Positions 1 to 9,237 are shown, counted from the stretch's first letter. The stretch: DNA of 42,806 nucleotides from Vibrio marinisediminis (GCF_014050145.1 NZ_JACFYF010000022.1:1-42806), one strand, 5' to 3'. Notes: a model not told the origin generated them from the sequence alone. A program made the numbers and translations.

Positions 1-78
1 CCCCAAGACCCCAAGACCCCAAGACCCCAAGACCCCAAGACCCCAAGACCCCAAGACCCCAAGACTCCAAGACTCCAA
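1..78. repeat. 8-bp tandem repeat (CCCCAAGA)n, cut by window edge
   Basis: Eight perfect copies of CCCCAAGA run head to tail from base 1 to 64. Two degenerate copies (CTCCAAGA, then CTCCAATT) follow, so the array decays toward the nptA terminator. The true length is unknown because the array reaches the window start. Read on the other strand the unit is TCTTGGGG. It lies in intergenic DNA downstream of nptA. A short-unit array of this kind could vary in copy number by slippage, but no gene is visible that it would switch. Confidence 0.9.
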
Positions 79-94
79 TTTAGAATACCTAAAA

Positions 95-123
95 CGAAAA
101 AGCCCCTGACATTGTCAGGGGCT
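95..123 (-). terminator. Rho-independent terminator of nptA
   Basis: A perfect 10-bp stem, AGCCCCTGAC pairing with GTCAGGGGCT (101-110 and 114-123), has a 3-base loop. On the minus strand it is followed by a T-rich run (complement of 90-100). It sits about 30 bases after the nptA stop codon. Confidence 0.9.
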
Positions 124-151
124 CTGAAAGCGAATCGGTTGTAACGAATCG

Positions 152-1300
152 TTATACAGTCAGTGCTAGGATTGTACCTGGAAGAACAATAAACACTGAT
201 AGTAAGTATGCAGCAACCACTGCTTTGTTCTTAATTGCCATTTCAGCAAGGAACTCAGCACACTTCACGGGAATCTCACGTAGGAACGGGATACCAAAGA
301 TAAATACTGTTGCCATCAAGTTGAATACTAGGTGTACCAGAGCAATCTGTAGTGCGAATACTGCAAACTCACCAGAAACTGCTGTCGCTGCAAGTAGTGC
401 GGTAATACAAGTACCGATGTTAGCGCCTAGAGTGAACGGGTAAACGTCACGTACTTTTAGTACACCAGTACCAACAAGTGGAACCATTAGGCTAGTTGTT
501 GTTGATGATGATTGCACCAATACAGTCACAACTGAACCCGATACGATACCGTGAATAGGACCACGACCAATCGCGTTCTTTAGGATGTCACGAGCGCGAC
601 CAACCATTAAACCTTTCATTAGCTTACCCATTACAGTAATAGCTACGAAGATAGTTGCGATACCCAAAGTGATCAGTAGTACGCCACCAATGGTGTCACC
701 AAATGTGCTTAGTGGACCTTTAACTGCGCTGATTACAGGCTTAGTGATTGGCTTAACAAAATCAAAGCCGCCCATGCTCATGTCACCAGTCGCCAGTAGA
801 GGAGACACTAACCAATGAGAAATTTTATCTAGAATGCCGAACATCATCTCTAGCGGTAGGAAAATAATGACAGCTAGAAGGTTGAAGAAGTCGTGAATTG
901 TCGCACTCGCAAATGCGCGGCGGAACTCTTCTTTACAGCGAACGTGACCTAGTGAAACAAGCGTATTGGTTACAGTTGTACCAATGTTGGCACCCATTAC
1001 CATAGGAATCGCTGTTTCTACAGGAAGACCACCGGCAACAAGACCGACGATAATTGAAGTAACTGTACTTGATGATTGGATAAGAGCCGTTGCCACCAAA
1101 CCGATCATTAGACCTGCAACTGGGTGCGATGCAAACTCAAACAGCACTTTAGCTTGATCGCCAACTGCCCATTTGAAACCACTGCCTACCATCGCTACTG
1201 CAAGAAGTAGCAAGTACAACATGAATGCCAAGTTAGCCCAGCGTAACCAGCGAGTTGTACTCGAGATAGGTGCTGCTGTAGTAGTAGCTTGGTTCATCAT
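152..1300 (-). CDS. nptA: Na+/phosphate symporter NptA (NaPi-II family)
   Basis: Imports inorganic phosphate with sodium across the inner membrane. The 382-residue protein is hydrophobic throughout and shows the duplicated hallmark of the NaPi-II (SLC34/Na_Pi_cotrans) family. Two inverted-repeat halves each carry a QSSS motif: ALIQSSSTVTS near residue 73 and VLVQSSSTTTS near residue 262. Each half also has a GANIGT segment (near residues 104 and 294). The ATG at 1300 is preceded by a good ribosome-binding site (CGGAGAAAATT). The neighbour order nptA-nhaR-hlyU-rpsT is the one I remember from V. cholerae, where NptA is a characterised phosphate symporter. A candidate Pho box with a correctly placed -10 lies upstream, suggesting induction by phosphate starvation. 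The family call is certain from motifs; the orthology rests on synteny. Confidence 0.93.
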   Translation of the reverse strand: MMNQATTTAAPISSTTRWLRWANLAFMLYLLLLAVAMVGSGFKWAVGDQAKVLFEFASHPVAGLMIGLVATALIQSSSTVTSIIVGLVAGGLPVETAIPMVMGANIGTTVTNTLVSLGHVRCKEEFRRAFASATIHDFFNLLAVIIFLPLEMMFGILDKISHWLVSPLLATGDMSMGGFDFVKPITKPVISAVKGPLSTFGDTIGGVLLITLGIATIFVAITVMGKLMKGLMVGRARDILKNAIGRGPIHGIVSGSVVTVLVQSSSTTTSLMVPLVGTGVLKVRDVYPFTLGANIGTCITALLAATAVSGEFAVFALQIALVHLVFNLMATVFIFGIPFLREIPVKCAEFLAEMAIKNKAVVAAYLLSVFIVLPGTILALTV

Positions 1301-1709
1301 AATTTTCTCCGTTTGACCGTTAACTTATTTATTTGGTCTATATGTTCAATCTGAGGGCGATAGTAGAGAGTAAATATTTCAGTAATATTACAGTTCGATG
1401 TAACCACTAATTTTTTTGGCTCAGTTGGCTATATTCGCTGTATTAGTTGCTTTACATTTTAATTAAGCATTTGAAATATAATGAAAATAAATAATTGAGT
1501 AGAGGGTCGAATTTCATCAAAAAAATGTCAAAAAAGTCAGGCTTTGGTCAATTAACACGATCAAATATGACAATTGCCTGTCATAAATGACAAAAAGAAA
1601 ATGACCATTTTCATTGTGATTGGCTGTATTGTTCGGTTTTTTCGATGTATTGTTGTCACGTAATGGATTGGCGTACACAATCTCACCTAATGGAAAAAGA
1701 AATCTCACT
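1301..1709. other. Divergent nptA-nhaR intergenic region
   Basis: A 409-base AT-rich region without a convincing gene. Besides the nptA promoter it holds a cluster of GTCA/TGAC words between about 1515 and 1605, including the inverted repeat TGTCAT-AA-ATGACA at 1579-1592, about 120 bases upstream of nhaR. This may be an operator, perhaps a LysR-type site, but I cannot assign it. Confidence 0.5.
1360..1404 (-). promoter_or_regulatory. Candidate PhoB box and -10 element for nptA
   Basis: On the minus strand, three 7-bp direct repeats (GTTACAT, CTGTAAT, CTGAAAT) are each separated by 4 bp, giving the 11-bp period of Pho boxes (consensus hemisite CTGTCAT) at 1376-1404. A -10-like TACTAT (1360-1365) begins exactly 10 bases downstream, the usual Pho-box geometry. 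The hemisites are imperfect, so this is a prediction supported by spacing and by the phosphate-transport function of nptA. Confidence 0.55.
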
Positions 1710-2600
1710 ATGTCCCACCTAAATTACAATCACTTGTATTACTTCTGGATGGTCTGTAAGCAAGGCTCCGTAACAAAAGCTGCTGATGCGTTGTTTCTTA
1801 CCCCGCAAACTGTGACTGGGCAGATAAAAGCGCTAGAAGATCGATTAGATGGCAAGTTGACTAAACGCAATGGTCGCAGTGTAGAGCCAACCGAACTTGG
1901 TCAGTTGGTGTTTAAGTATGCAGACCGCATGTTTGGGCTGAGCTATGAACTGCTTGATATCGTCAATTACAGTCAGCATTCGAATATTCTGTTCGATGTC
2001 GGGGTTGCTGATGCGTTGTCCAAGCGTTTGGTGAGTAAAATCTTAATGACCACTGTGCCTGAAGATAACAGCATCCATCTACGCTGTTTCGAGTCGACCC
2101 ATGAAATGCTTTTAGAACAGCTATCACAGCATAAATTAGACATGATTTTGTCTGATTGCCCGGTAGATTCGAGCCAGAGTCCGGGCTTGTTTAGCAAAAA
2201 GCTTGGTGAGAGTAGTATGAGTTTTTTCTGTTCTGGAAGCGTTGAGAAGGTGAGCTTTCCTGCGGTATTAGAACAGCGTAAATTGCTTATTCCGGGTAGC
2301 CGAACGGCGATGGGACGAAAAGTTTTAGAATGGTTTGATCGCCAAGGTATCCAAGCGGATATTTTAGGGGAGTTTGATGATGTGGCGTTAATGAAAGCAT
2401 TTGCCCTTTATCATGATGATGTCATTTTTCTCGCCCCTGCCATCTATATGAAAGAGGTGGGTGATGACCAATCATTACAGCTTTTGGGTCACATTGAAGA
2501 GCTGAAAGAAGAATACTATGTCATCTTTGCTGAGAGAATGATCCAGCATCCGGCGGTAAAAAATGTATGTGATGCGGATTTTAGTAAACTATTTAACTAA
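1710..2600 (+). CDS. nhaR: LysR-family transcriptional regulator NhaR
   Basis: A 296-residue LysR-type regulator. An N-terminal winged helix-turn-helix (about residues 4-62, with [27 protein letters not shown] as the helix-turn-helix segment) precedes an effector-binding domain. The start [17 protein letters not shown] is the NhaR signature; in Escherichia coli NhaR activates the Na+/H+ antiporter gene nhaA in response to sodium and also controls pgaABCD and osmC. The ATG at 1710 is chosen over an in-frame one at 1620 because it matches the length and N terminus of known NhaR. No nhaA is next to it here, so the target is elsewhere. In E. coli too nhaR lies near rpsT; here hlyU is placed between them. 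Confidence 0.9.
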   Translation: MSHLNYNHLYYFWMVCKQGSVTKAADALFLTPQTVTGQIKALEDRLDGKLTKRNGRSVEPTELGQLVFKYADRMFGLSYELLDIVNYSQHSNILFDVGVADALSKRLVSKILMTTVPEDNSIHLRCFESTHEMLLEQLSQHKLDMILSDCPVDSSQSPGLFSKKLGESSMSFFCSGSVEKVSFPAVLEQRKLLIPGSRTAMGRKVLEWFDRQGIQADILGEFDDVALMKAFALYHDDVIFLAPAIYMKEVGDDQSLQLLGHIEELKEEYYVIFAERMIQHPAVKNVCDADFSKLFN

Positions 2601-2638
2601 GGTCTTTTACAGCCAAAATCAGATCGATTAACATTCAT

Positions 2639-2685
2639 CAAAGTTGGGAGCGTGAATTTTGAGCAAATGTAACCTCGCAACTTTG
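2639..2685. repeat. Inverted repeat upstream of hlyU
   Basis: CAAAGTTG at 2639-2646 is repeated inverted as CAACTTTG at 2678-2685. The match extends outward (TCA and TGA) with one mismatch, around a 31-base loop. It ends 22 bases before the hlyU Shine-Dalgarno sequence, so it is either an operator pair or a 5' UTR hairpin. Confidence 0.6.
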
Positions 2686-2719
2686 CTGAGATGATTTGCT
2701 ATTCCTAGGAGGCGTACAT

Positions 2720-3013
2720 ATGGATGTGCAAGAAATGGAAAAAAATTCGGCTCAAGCTGTGGTGTTACTGAAAGCCATGGCTAACGAAAGACGTTTACAG
2801 ATTTTATGTTTACTGCACAATCAAGAGCTTTCTGTGGGAGAGTTATGTAATAAGTTAGCGTTGAGTCAGTCGGCATTGTCTCAGCATTTAGCTTGGTTGC
2901 GTCGAGATGGTTTGGTTAACACGCGAAAAGAAGCACAAACAGTGTATTACACTTTGAGTAGTGAGGAAGTAAAAGCGCTGATTCACCTGCTGCATAACCT
3001 CTATTGTCACTAG
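2720..3013 (+). CDS. hlyU: Transcriptional regulator HlyU (ArsR/SmtB family)
   Basis: A 97-residue ArsR/SmtB-type winged helix protein. The stretch MANERRLQILCLLHNQELSV and the recognition helix SQSALSQHLAWLRRDGLV are nearly those of V. cholerae and V. vulnificus HlyU. The family's metal-binding cysteine pairs are absent, as known for HlyU, which senses oxidative state rather than metal. In pathogenic vibrios HlyU derepresses virulence genes (hlyA, rtxA1, exsA) by displacing H-NS; the targets here cannot be seen. The start is ATG 2720, because a perfect AGGAGG lies 7 bases upstream; the in-frame TTG at 2696 has no such site. A strong terminator follows. Confidence 0.92.
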   Translation: MDVQEMEKNSAQAVVLLKAMANERRLQILCLLHNQELSVGELCNKLALSQSALSQHLAWLRRDGLVNTRKEAQTVYYTLSSEEVKALIHLLHNLYCH

Positions 3014-3034
3014 TTAACGGATAAAATTTGGATA

Positions 3035-3064
3035 TAAAAAAACCGGCCAAGGCCGGTTTTTTTC
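3035..3064. terminator. Bidirectional terminator between hlyU and rpsT
   Basis: AACCGGCC-AA-GGCCGGTT (3041-3058) is flanked by an A run on the left and a T run on the right, so it works for hlyU on the plus strand and rpsT on the minus strand. Confidence 0.93.
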
Positions 3065-3087
3065 TTTCACTTGAAATCAGAGTTCTA

Positions 3088-3348
3088 TTATAGAGCTTTG
3101 ATTGCTGCAGCGAAACGAGACTTATGACGAGCAGTTTTGTTCTTGTGAACAAGACCTTTAGTTGCCATACGGTCTAGGATTGGTGTAACTGCAGCGAATG
3201 CAGCAGTTGCAGCTTCTTTGTCGCCTGCTTCGATAGCAGCAACAGTTTTCTTCATGTAAGTGCGCATCATAGAACGACGGCTAGCGTTGTGCTGGCGACG
3301 TTTCTCAGCTTGGATAGCGCGCTTCTTAGCAGATTTACTATTTGCCAA
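3088..3348 (-). CDS. rpsT: 30S ribosomal protein S20 (TTG start)
   Basis: A small basic protein of 86 residues, [20 protein letters not shown] at the N terminus, matching S20, which binds 16S rRNA early in 30S assembly. The start is taken at a TTG (3346-3348): the known S20 N terminus begins there, and a GGAG lies 8 bases upstream. A non-ATG start is also used by E. coli rpsT and is linked to translational autocontrol by S20. The gene is convergent with hlyU and divergent from murJ. Codon choice is strongly biased, as in other ribosomal protein genes. Confidence 0.97.
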   Translation of the reverse strand: MANSKSAKKRAIQAEKRRQHNASRRSMMRTYMKKTVAAIEAGDKEAATAAFAAVTPILDRMATKGLVHKNKTARHKSRFAAAIKAL

Positions 3349-3396
3349 GGGTCTAACTCCCAAAAACTTTAGTTCGGTGACAATTTAAGGGCAGGG

Positions 3397-3425
3397 AATA
3401 TCCCCTATATGCGCCAAAATGTCAA
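3397..3425 (-). promoter_or_regulatory. Promoter of rpsT
   Basis: On the minus strand a perfect -35 TTGACA (3420-3425) stands 17 bases from a -10-like GATATT (3397-3402), about 50 bases before the rpsT start. Confidence 0.6.
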
Positions 3426-3606
3426 ATGATTTGTGCAAAAACCAGTCTAAACCAAACAATTTTTGGATTCGACGAGTCATCGCGGTTAAGATGGCGGGAT
3501 TCTATCAGTATTCTTTTTTTAATGCTAATACTTATCTGCCCTGAAATCGACTTTCGTTGAACAATTAGGGCGGATTAACTGAGTATGGCAGATATTTGAG
3601 GTAATT

Positions 3607-5169
3607 GTGAGTAAACGTCTGCTCAAATCTGGCATGATCGTCAGTGCGATGACATTAATTTCTCGCGTTCTAGGTTTAGTTCGTGATGTGGTTGTTGCAA
3701 ACCTAATGGGTGCAGGGGCGAGTGCGGATGTTTTTTTCTTCGCCAACAAGATCCCTAATTTTTTACGTCGACTCTTTGCTGAAGGGGCGTTCTCACAAGC
3801 ATTTGTCCCAGTTTTGACTGAGAGCCACGCAGGTGGCGACATGGACAAAACACGCCAGTTAATTGCTAGAGCCTCAGGCACATTAGGTGTCATTGTCTCT
3901 ATTGTTACCTTGTTGGGTATTTTGGGATCTGGTGTTGTCACGGCTTTGTTTGGCTTTGGCTGGTTTTTAGATTGGCTCAATGATGGACCTTCGGCAGGTA
4001 AATTTGAGCTTGCGAGCTTCATGCTAAAAATTACCTTCCCTTATTTATGGTTCATTACTTTTGTGGCGCTCTCTGGTGCCATTCTCAACACCTTAGGTAA
4101 ATTTGCGGTTTCTTCTTTTACCCCTGTTTTCCTCAATGTGATGATCATCTTTTCTGCATGGTTTATTGCTCCGCAGTTACAACAACCAGAAATTGGCTTG
4201 GCGATTGGTGTCTTCTTAGGCGGCTTAGTGCAGTTTCTATTTCAAATCCCGTTCTTGATTAAAGCCGGCGTGATGGTGAAGCCACAATGGGGTTGGCGAG
4301 ATCCTGGTGTGGTTAAAATTCGCACCTTGATGATCCCTGCACTATTTGGTGTATCAGTCAGTCAAATCAACTTACTGCTTGATACTTTTATTGCTAGTTT
4401 CTTGCAAACCGGTTCAATCAGTTGGCTTTATTATTCAGACCGCTTATTAGAATTCCCGCTTGGTCTGTTTGGTATCGCCATTGCCACCGTGATTTTACCA
4501 GCGCTTTCGCGCAAACACGTTGATGCGCAGAGTGAAGGTTTCGCCAGTACGATGGACTGGGGAGTTCGCATGGTATTGCTACTGGGATTGCCGGCGATGC
4601 TAGGTTTGATGGTGTTGGCGAAACCGATGCTGATGGTGCTTTTCATGCGCGGTGAGTTCTCACCTCATGATGTGCAGCAGGCTTCGCTCTCATTATTTGC
4701 CTACGCGTCGGGTCTGCTTAATTTTATGCTGATTAAAGTATTGGCTCCGGGTTACTACTCGCGCCAAGACACCAAAACCCCAGTAAAGTACGGGATTATC
4801 GCGATGGTCACCAATATGGGATTCAATGCCATTTTTGCCTATTTCTATGGTTACGTAGGTTTGGCGATGGCAACCGCTCTTTCTGCCTTGGTGAATATGT
4901 CTCTTCTATATAGAGGGCTGCATATTCAAGGCGTCTATAAAGTCAGTAAAAAAACATTGCTGTTTATTGCTCGATTGATCATTGCTGGTGGCGCTATGGT
5001 CGCGGCAATCCTGTGGCAGCTAGAAGACATCAGTGTATGGCTGACATGGAGCTTTGCTGAGAGAGTGATGTGGTTGAGTGCTTTGATTGGCTTGGGCGCG
5101 GGTGTTTATCTTATAGGTTTGTTGGTTTTAGGTGTACGCTTAAAAGATTTAAAAGCAGCGACAGAGTAG
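3607..5169 (+). CDS. murJ: Lipid II flippase MurJ (MviN)
   Basis: A 520-residue polytopic inner-membrane protein of the MOP/MVF superfamily, expected to have 14 membrane helices. It carries lipid II from the cytoplasmic to the periplasmic face for peptidoglycan synthesis. The N terminus (LLKSGMIVSAMTLISRVLGL, then RDVVVANLMGAGASADVFF) is diagnostic of MurJ. The start is GTG with GAGG five bases upstream. It opens the co-directional run murJ-ribF-ileS-lspA-fkpB-ispH; ribF follows 70 bases later without a clear terminator. In E. coli mviN lies elsewhere, while the adjacency to rpsT and ribF is what I remember from vibrios. Confidence 0.96.
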   Translation: MSKRLLKSGMIVSAMTLISRVLGLVRDVVVANLMGAGASADVFFFANKIPNFLRRLFAEGAFSQAFVPVLTESHAGGDMDKTRQLIARASGTLGVIVSIVTLLGILGSGVVTALFGFGWFLDWLNDGPSAGKFELASFMLKITFPYLWFITFVALSGAILNTLGKFAVSSFTPVFLNVMIIFSAWFIAPQLQQPEIGLAIGVFLGGLVQFLFQIPFLIKAGVMVKPQWGWRDPGVVKIRTLMIPALFGVSVSQINLLLDTFIASFLQTGSISWLYYSDRLLEFPLGLFGIAIATVILPALSRKHVDAQSEGFASTMDWGVRMVLLLGLPAMLGLMVLAKPMLMVLFMRGEFSPHDVQQASLSLFAYASGLLNFMLIKVLAPGYYSRQDTKTPVKYGIIAMVTNMGFNAIFAYFYGYVGLAMATALSALVNMSLLYRGLHIQGVYKVSKKTLLFIARLIIAGGAMVAAILWQLEDISVWLTWSFAERVMWLSALIGLGAGVYLIGLLVLGVRLKDLKAATE

Positions 5170-5187
5170 CACCGATTGGTATATAAT
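5158..5187 (+). promoter_or_regulatory. Possible internal promoter for ribF-ileS
   Basis: A consensus -10 TATAAT (5182-5187) is followed by a GC-rich discriminator. The -35 (GCGACA, 18-base spacer) is weak. It lies across the end of murJ and 50 bases ahead of ribF. Confidence 0.4.
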
Positions 5188-5239
5188 CCGTCGGTTTCAC
5201 GTAGTGTAAATATAGAAAACAGGGCATTAGCAGCTTCCA

Positions 5240-6175
5240 ATGGAATTGATACGAGGTATTCACAATATTCAGCCACAACATCAAGGTTGTGTGCTTACAA
5301 TAGGAAACTTCGATGGTGTTCATCTTGGTCACCAAGCCGTGCTTGAACAAGTCTCCCAACAAGCGCAAGCATTGAACTTGCCTTCAATTGTGATGACTTT
5401 TGAGCCGCAACCTCTGGAGTTGTTTGCAAAAAACAGAGCCCCAGCACGTTTAACTCGTTTGCGAGATAAATTTGTGCAATTGAGTAAACTCAATCTCGAT
5501 CGTTTGCTTTGTATCAGTTTTAATGCGTATTTTGCTAATTTAACGGCAGAGGAGTTTATTACTGACTTGTTGGTCAAGCGATTGGGTGTTAAGTTTCTCG
5601 TTGTTGGTGATGATTTTTGTTTTGGTCGTGGTCGTAAAGGTAACTTTGCGATGTTACAACAAGCGGGCAAAGAGCATGGCTTTGAAGTAGTTAGTACACA
5701 AAGTTTTTGCTTACAGCAATTACGCGTGAGTAGTACCGCGATTCGCAATGCCCTCGCTGAAGATGATTTACCTGCAGTGGCCAAGATGCTTGGTCGTGAT
5801 TACAGTATTAGTGGTCGCGTATCTCATGGTCGCAAACTAGGAAGGACCATTGGTTTTCCTACAGCAAATATTCCCCTCAAACGCTGTGTTTCACCTGTCT
5901 CAGGTGTGTATGTTGTTCAAGCTTTAGGGCTGGGAGAACAAGCGATTGGAGGTGTGGCTAACATTGGTCAACGACCAACAGTTAACGGTGTTCGCCAACA
6001 ACTAGAAGTACATTTATTCGACTTTCATGCCAATTTATATGGTAAACAGCTAGAAATTGTACTTCTAGAAAAGCTTCGCGATGAACATAAATTTGAATCG
6101 TTCGAAGCACTTAAACAGCAAATTGAATTGGATGCTGAGGCAGCAAGGGTGTGGCTGCGTCAGTTTAAAGATTGA
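5240..6175 (+). CDS. ribF: Bifunctional riboflavin kinase / FAD synthetase
   Basis: Phosphorylates riboflavin to FMN and adenylylates FMN to FAD in the cytosol. The N-terminal nucleotidyltransferase domain (about residues 12-175) has LTIGNFDGVHLGHQAVL, the HxGH-type motif, and SSTAIRNAL. The C-terminal flavokinase domain (about 180-308) has GRTIGFPTANI and GVANIGQRPT. The length of 311 matches the family. It lies between murJ and ileS; the ribF-ileS-lspA order is ancestral in gamma-proteobacteria. A weak hairpin (6175-6193) follows the stop but lacks a T run, so ileS is probably also reached by read-through. Confidence 0.96.
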   Translation: MELIRGIHNIQPQHQGCVLTIGNFDGVHLGHQAVLEQVSQQAQALNLPSIVMTFEPQPLELFAKNRAPARLTRLRDKFVQLSKLNLDRLLCISFNAYFANLTAEEFITDLLVKRLGVKFLVVGDDFCFGRGRKGNFAMLQQAGKEHGFEVVSTQSFCLQQLRVSSTAIRNALAEDDLPAVAKMLGRDYSISGRVSHGRKLGRTIGFPTANIPLKRCVSPVSGVYVVQALGLGEQAIGGVANIGQRPTVNGVRQQLEVHLFDFHANLYGKQLEIVLLEKLRDEHKFESFEALKQQIELDAEAARVWLRQFKD

Positions 6176-6239
6176 TCGGTTTATTCCACCGATTAACGTA
6201 ATGTCTAACTTTCGCCCAATATAACGGAATTAAGAATCG

Positions 6240-9083
6240 ATGAGTGACTATAAAGATACCCTGAACTTACCTGAAACAGGGTTTCCGATGCGCGGTAATC
6301 TGGCTAATCGTGAGCCAGAAATGCTAGAGCGTTGGTACAAAGAAGATCTTTACGGTGAAATCCGTAAAGCTAAAAAAGGCAAAAAATCATTTGTTTTGCA
6401 TGATGGTCCTCCATATGCGAATGGCGATATTCACATCGGCCACGCACTAAACAAGATTCTTAAAGACATTATTATTAAATCCAAAACGCTTTCAGGTTTT
6501 GATGCACCATACGTTCCAGGTTGGGACTGTCACGGTCTTCCTATCGAGTTGATGGTAGAGAAGAAAGTTGGTAAGCCAGGTCAAAAAGTGACGGCTGCTG
6601 AATTCCGTGAAAAGTGTCGTGATTACGCTGCAGGTCAAGTTGAAGGTCAAAAAGAGAGCTTCAAACGCCTTGGTATCATGGGTGAGTGGGATAAACCATA
6701 CCGCACTATGGATTTTGCTACTGAAGCAAATATCATCCGTGCGCTAGGTAAAATCGCAGATAACGGTCACCTACTTAAAGGTTTTAAACCTGTTCACTGG
6801 TGTACAGATTGTGGTTCAGCGCTAGCTGAAGCAGAAGTTGAGTACAAAGACAAAGTATCTCCGTCTATCGATGTTCGCTTCAAAGCGGCAGATGAAGCGG
6901 CGCTACTGTCTAAGTTTGCCTTAAATGAAGGTCATGAAGGTCACGGTGACGTTTCTATCGTTATCTGGACAACAACGCCATGGACGCTTCCTGCAAACCG
7001 CGCAGTATGTCTACGTGATGATCTAGAATACGTACTAATCCAAGTTGAGGCTTCTGCTGAAAACGAGCAGTGCCCTGAACGTATTATCGTTGCATCTGAG
7101 CTAGCAAAAGAAGTAATGGATCGTGCGGGTATCGAACACTTCCACAACCTTGGTTTTGCCAAAGGTGCAGATCTTGAGCTTGCTCAATTCCAACACCCAT
7201 TCTACGACTTCAGTGTTCCTGCGATCCTTGGCGATCACGTAACCACTGATTCTGGTACAGGTGTGGTTCACACAGCTCCTGGTCATGGTCAAGAAGACTT
7301 CGTGGTTGGTAAAAAATACAACCTAGAAATCGCAAACCCAGTAGGCTCAAACGGTGTTTACCTACCAGATACAGAGCTATTTGCTGGTCAGCACGTATTT
7401 AAAGCAAATGATGCTGTAGTTGAGACGCTAAAAGAAAAAGGCGCGCTATTACATCACCACGCTTATGAGCACAGCTACCCACACTGCTGGCGCCATAAAA
7501 CTCCAATCATCTTCCGTGCAACACCACAATGGTTTATCTCTATGGACCAAGCGGGTCTACGTGCTAAAGCACTAGAGTCAATCAAAGGTGTTCAGTGGAT
7601 GCCTGAATGGGGTCAAAGCCGCATCGAAGGTATGATTGAAGGTCGTCCAGAGTGGTGTATCTCTCGTCAACGTACTTGGGGTGTGCCAATTGCACTATTT
7701 GTACATAAAGAGACGGCAGAACTTCACCCTAACTCACTAGAGCTAATTGAAAAAGTCGCTCAACTTGTTGAGCAAAAAGGCATTCAAGCTTGGTGGGATG
7801 TAGAAAACGCAGAACTTCTAGGTGACGACGCAGAGCAATACGAAAAAGTGCTAGATACACTAGACGTATGGTTTGACTCAGGTGTGACTCACTACTCTGT
7901 GGTTGATGCTCGTGAAGAGTTCAATGGTCACAGCGCAGATCTATACCTAGAAGGTTCAGACCAACACCGTGGTTGGTTCCAGTCTTCTCTAATTTCATCT
8001 ATCGCGATGAAAGACGAGGCACCTTACAAGCAAGTGTTAACTCACGGCTTCGTAGTGGATGGTCACGGTCGTAAGATGTCTAAATCTATCGGCAACGTAG
8101 TCGCACCGAAAGACGTAACTAACAAACTAGGCGCAGATATTCTTCGTCTATGGGTTGCTTCAACTGACTACACTGGTGAAGTTGCGGTTTCTGATGAAAT
8201 CCTAAAACGCAGCGCTGACGCATACCGTCGTATCCGTAACACTGCGCGTTTCTTCCTAGCGAACTTAAACGGCTTCAACCCAGCAACCGACCTTGTTCCT
8301 GCAGATGAAATGGTTGCACTTGATCGTTGGGCTGTTGGTCGTGCACTAGCAGCACAAGAAGAGATCGTTAAAGCGTATGGCGAGTACAACACGCACGCAG
8401 TAATGCAGCGTCTAATGCACTTCTGTTCAGTAGAAATGGGTTCATTCTACCTAGACGTAATTAAAGACCGCCAGTACACAGCAAAATTGGGTGGTCACGC
8501 TCAACGCAGCTGTCAAACGGCGCTTTACTACATCGTAGAAGCTCTTGTTCGTTGGATGGCACCGATCATGTCGTTCACTGCGGATGAAATCTGGAACGAA
8601 ATGCCAGGCGAACGTGATAAGTTTGTTTTCACTGGTGAATGGTTCGACGGTTTATTCGGTCTTGCTGAAGGCGAAGCGCTAAACAACGAGTTTTGGTCTG
8701 AAATCCAAAAAGTTCGTGGCAGCGTAAACAAACTGCTTGAAGCGGCACGTACTGAAAAAGTTATCGGTGGTTCACTACAAGCGGAAGTAACGCTGTTTGT
8801 TGAAGACGCACTAGCGGCGAAAATCAACCTACTTGAAGATGAGCTACGTTTCGTTCTATTAACTTCTGAAGCAGTAGTGAAACCTCTAAGCGAGAAATCA
8901 GACGCAGCCAAAGAGACTGAGATTGAAGGTCTATTTGTCGAAGTGAAAGCGACTGAAGCTGAGAAGTGTGACCGTTGTTGGCACCACACGCCAGATGTAG
9001 GCACAATCGAAGGTCACGAGAAAGTTTGTGGTCGTTGTGTGTCGAATATCGATGGTGAGGGTGAAGTGCGCCATTACGCATAA
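6240..9083 (+). CDS. ileS: Isoleucyl-tRNA synthetase
   Basis: A class I aminoacyl-tRNA synthetase of 947 residues that charges tRNA-Ile and edits misactivated valine. Motifs in order: HIGH ([10 protein letters not shown], near residue 65), the editing domain (about 180-400, with [16 protein letters not shown]), KMSKS ([11 protein letters not shown], near residue 612), an anticodon-binding domain, and a C-terminal zinc-binding CDRCW...CGRC segment ending near residue 935. The gene uses highly biased codons. Its TAA stop codon overlaps the first base of an ERIC element, so in this genome ileS and lspA are about 200 bases apart instead of nearly touching as in E. coli. Confidence 0.98.
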   Translation: MSDYKDTLNLPETGFPMRGNLANREPEMLERWYKEDLYGEIRKAKKGKKSFVLHDGPPYANGDIHIGHALNKILKDIIIKSKTLSGFDAPYVPGWDCHGLPIELMVEKKVGKPGQKVTAAEFREKCRDYAAGQVEGQKESFKRLGIMGEWDKPYRTMDFATEANIIRALGKIADNGHLLKGFKPVHWCTDCGSALAEAEVEYKDKVSPSIDVRFKAADEAALLSKFALNEGHEGHGDVSIVIWTTTPWTLPANRAVCLRDDLEYVLIQVEASAENEQCPERIIVASELAKEVMDRAGIEHFHNLGFAKGADLELAQFQHPFYDFSVPAILGDHVTTDSGTGVVHTAPGHGQEDFVVGKKYNLEIANPVGSNGVYLPDTELFAGQHVFKANDAVVETLKEKGALLHHHAYEHSYPHCWRHKTPIIFRATPQWFISMDQAGLRAKALESIKGVQWMPEWGQSRIEGMIEGRPEWCISRQRTWGVPIALFVHKETAELHPNSLELIEKVAQLVEQKGIQAWWDVENAELLGDDAEQYEKVLDTLDVWFDSGVTHYSVVDAREEFNGHSADLYLEGSDQHRGWFQSSLISSIAMKDEAPYKQVLTHGFVVDGHGRKMSKSIGNVVAPKDVTNKLGADILRLWVASTDYTGEVAVSDEILKRSADAYRRIRNTARFFLANLNGFNPATDLVPADEMVALDRWAVGRALAAQEEIVKAYGEYNTHAVMQRLMHFCSVEMGSFYLDVIKDRQYTAKLGGHAQRSCQTALYYIVEALVRWMAPIMSFTADEIWNEMPGERDKFVFTGEWFDGLFGLAEGEALNNEFWSEIQKVRGSVNKLLEAARTEKVIGGSLQAEVTLFVEDALAAKINLLEDELRFVLLTSEAVVKPLSEKSDAAKETEIEGLFVEVKATEAEKCDRCWHHTPDVGTIEGHEKVCGRCVSNIDGEGEVRHYA

Positions 9084-9208
9084 TTACTCGTCATTCTTGG
9101 AACTATGGCTTTGTTGCCAGCATCCTTTCACCCCAGTCACATAGGAGACTATGCTCAGGGGATTCAAGGATTTGGCGCCGCACCACAGTTCCAATTATTT
9201 AGAGTAAT
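9083..9208. repeat. ERIC (enterobacterial repetitive intergenic consensus) element
   Basis: A 126-bp imperfect palindrome, close to the 127 bp of a full ERIC. Its ends are inverted repeats: ATTACTC followed seven bases on by TTGGAACT on the left, and the inverse AGTTCCAA and GAGTAAT on the right (9083-9104 and 9187-9208). The central part carries CACCCCAGTCAC and CTCAGGGGATTC, which match the inner core of the ERIC consensus read in reverse complement. ERICs occur in vibrios as well as enterobacteria, are thought to be non-autonomous mobile elements, and are transcribed when inside operons. This one starts on the last base of the ileS stop codon. Confidence 0.88.
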
Positions 9209-9237
9209 GCCATTTGATGTGGAACTTTTTAATAACC

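Noticed and set aside
1515-1605. Cluster of TGTCA/TGACA words upstream of nhaR as Pho boxes
   Set aside because: The spacing is not in 11-bp steps (two TTGTCAT words are 20 bp apart), so it does not fit a Pho box; left as an unassigned cluster.
2696-2719. Extended N terminus of HlyU from the TTG at 2696
   Set aside because: The perfect AGGAGG at 2707-2712 is spaced for the ATG at 2720 and would lie inside the longer frame.
6175-6193. ATCGGT/ACCGAT hairpin after ribF as a terminator
   Set aside because: The stem is only 6 bp and no T run follows; ileS lies downstream in the same direction.
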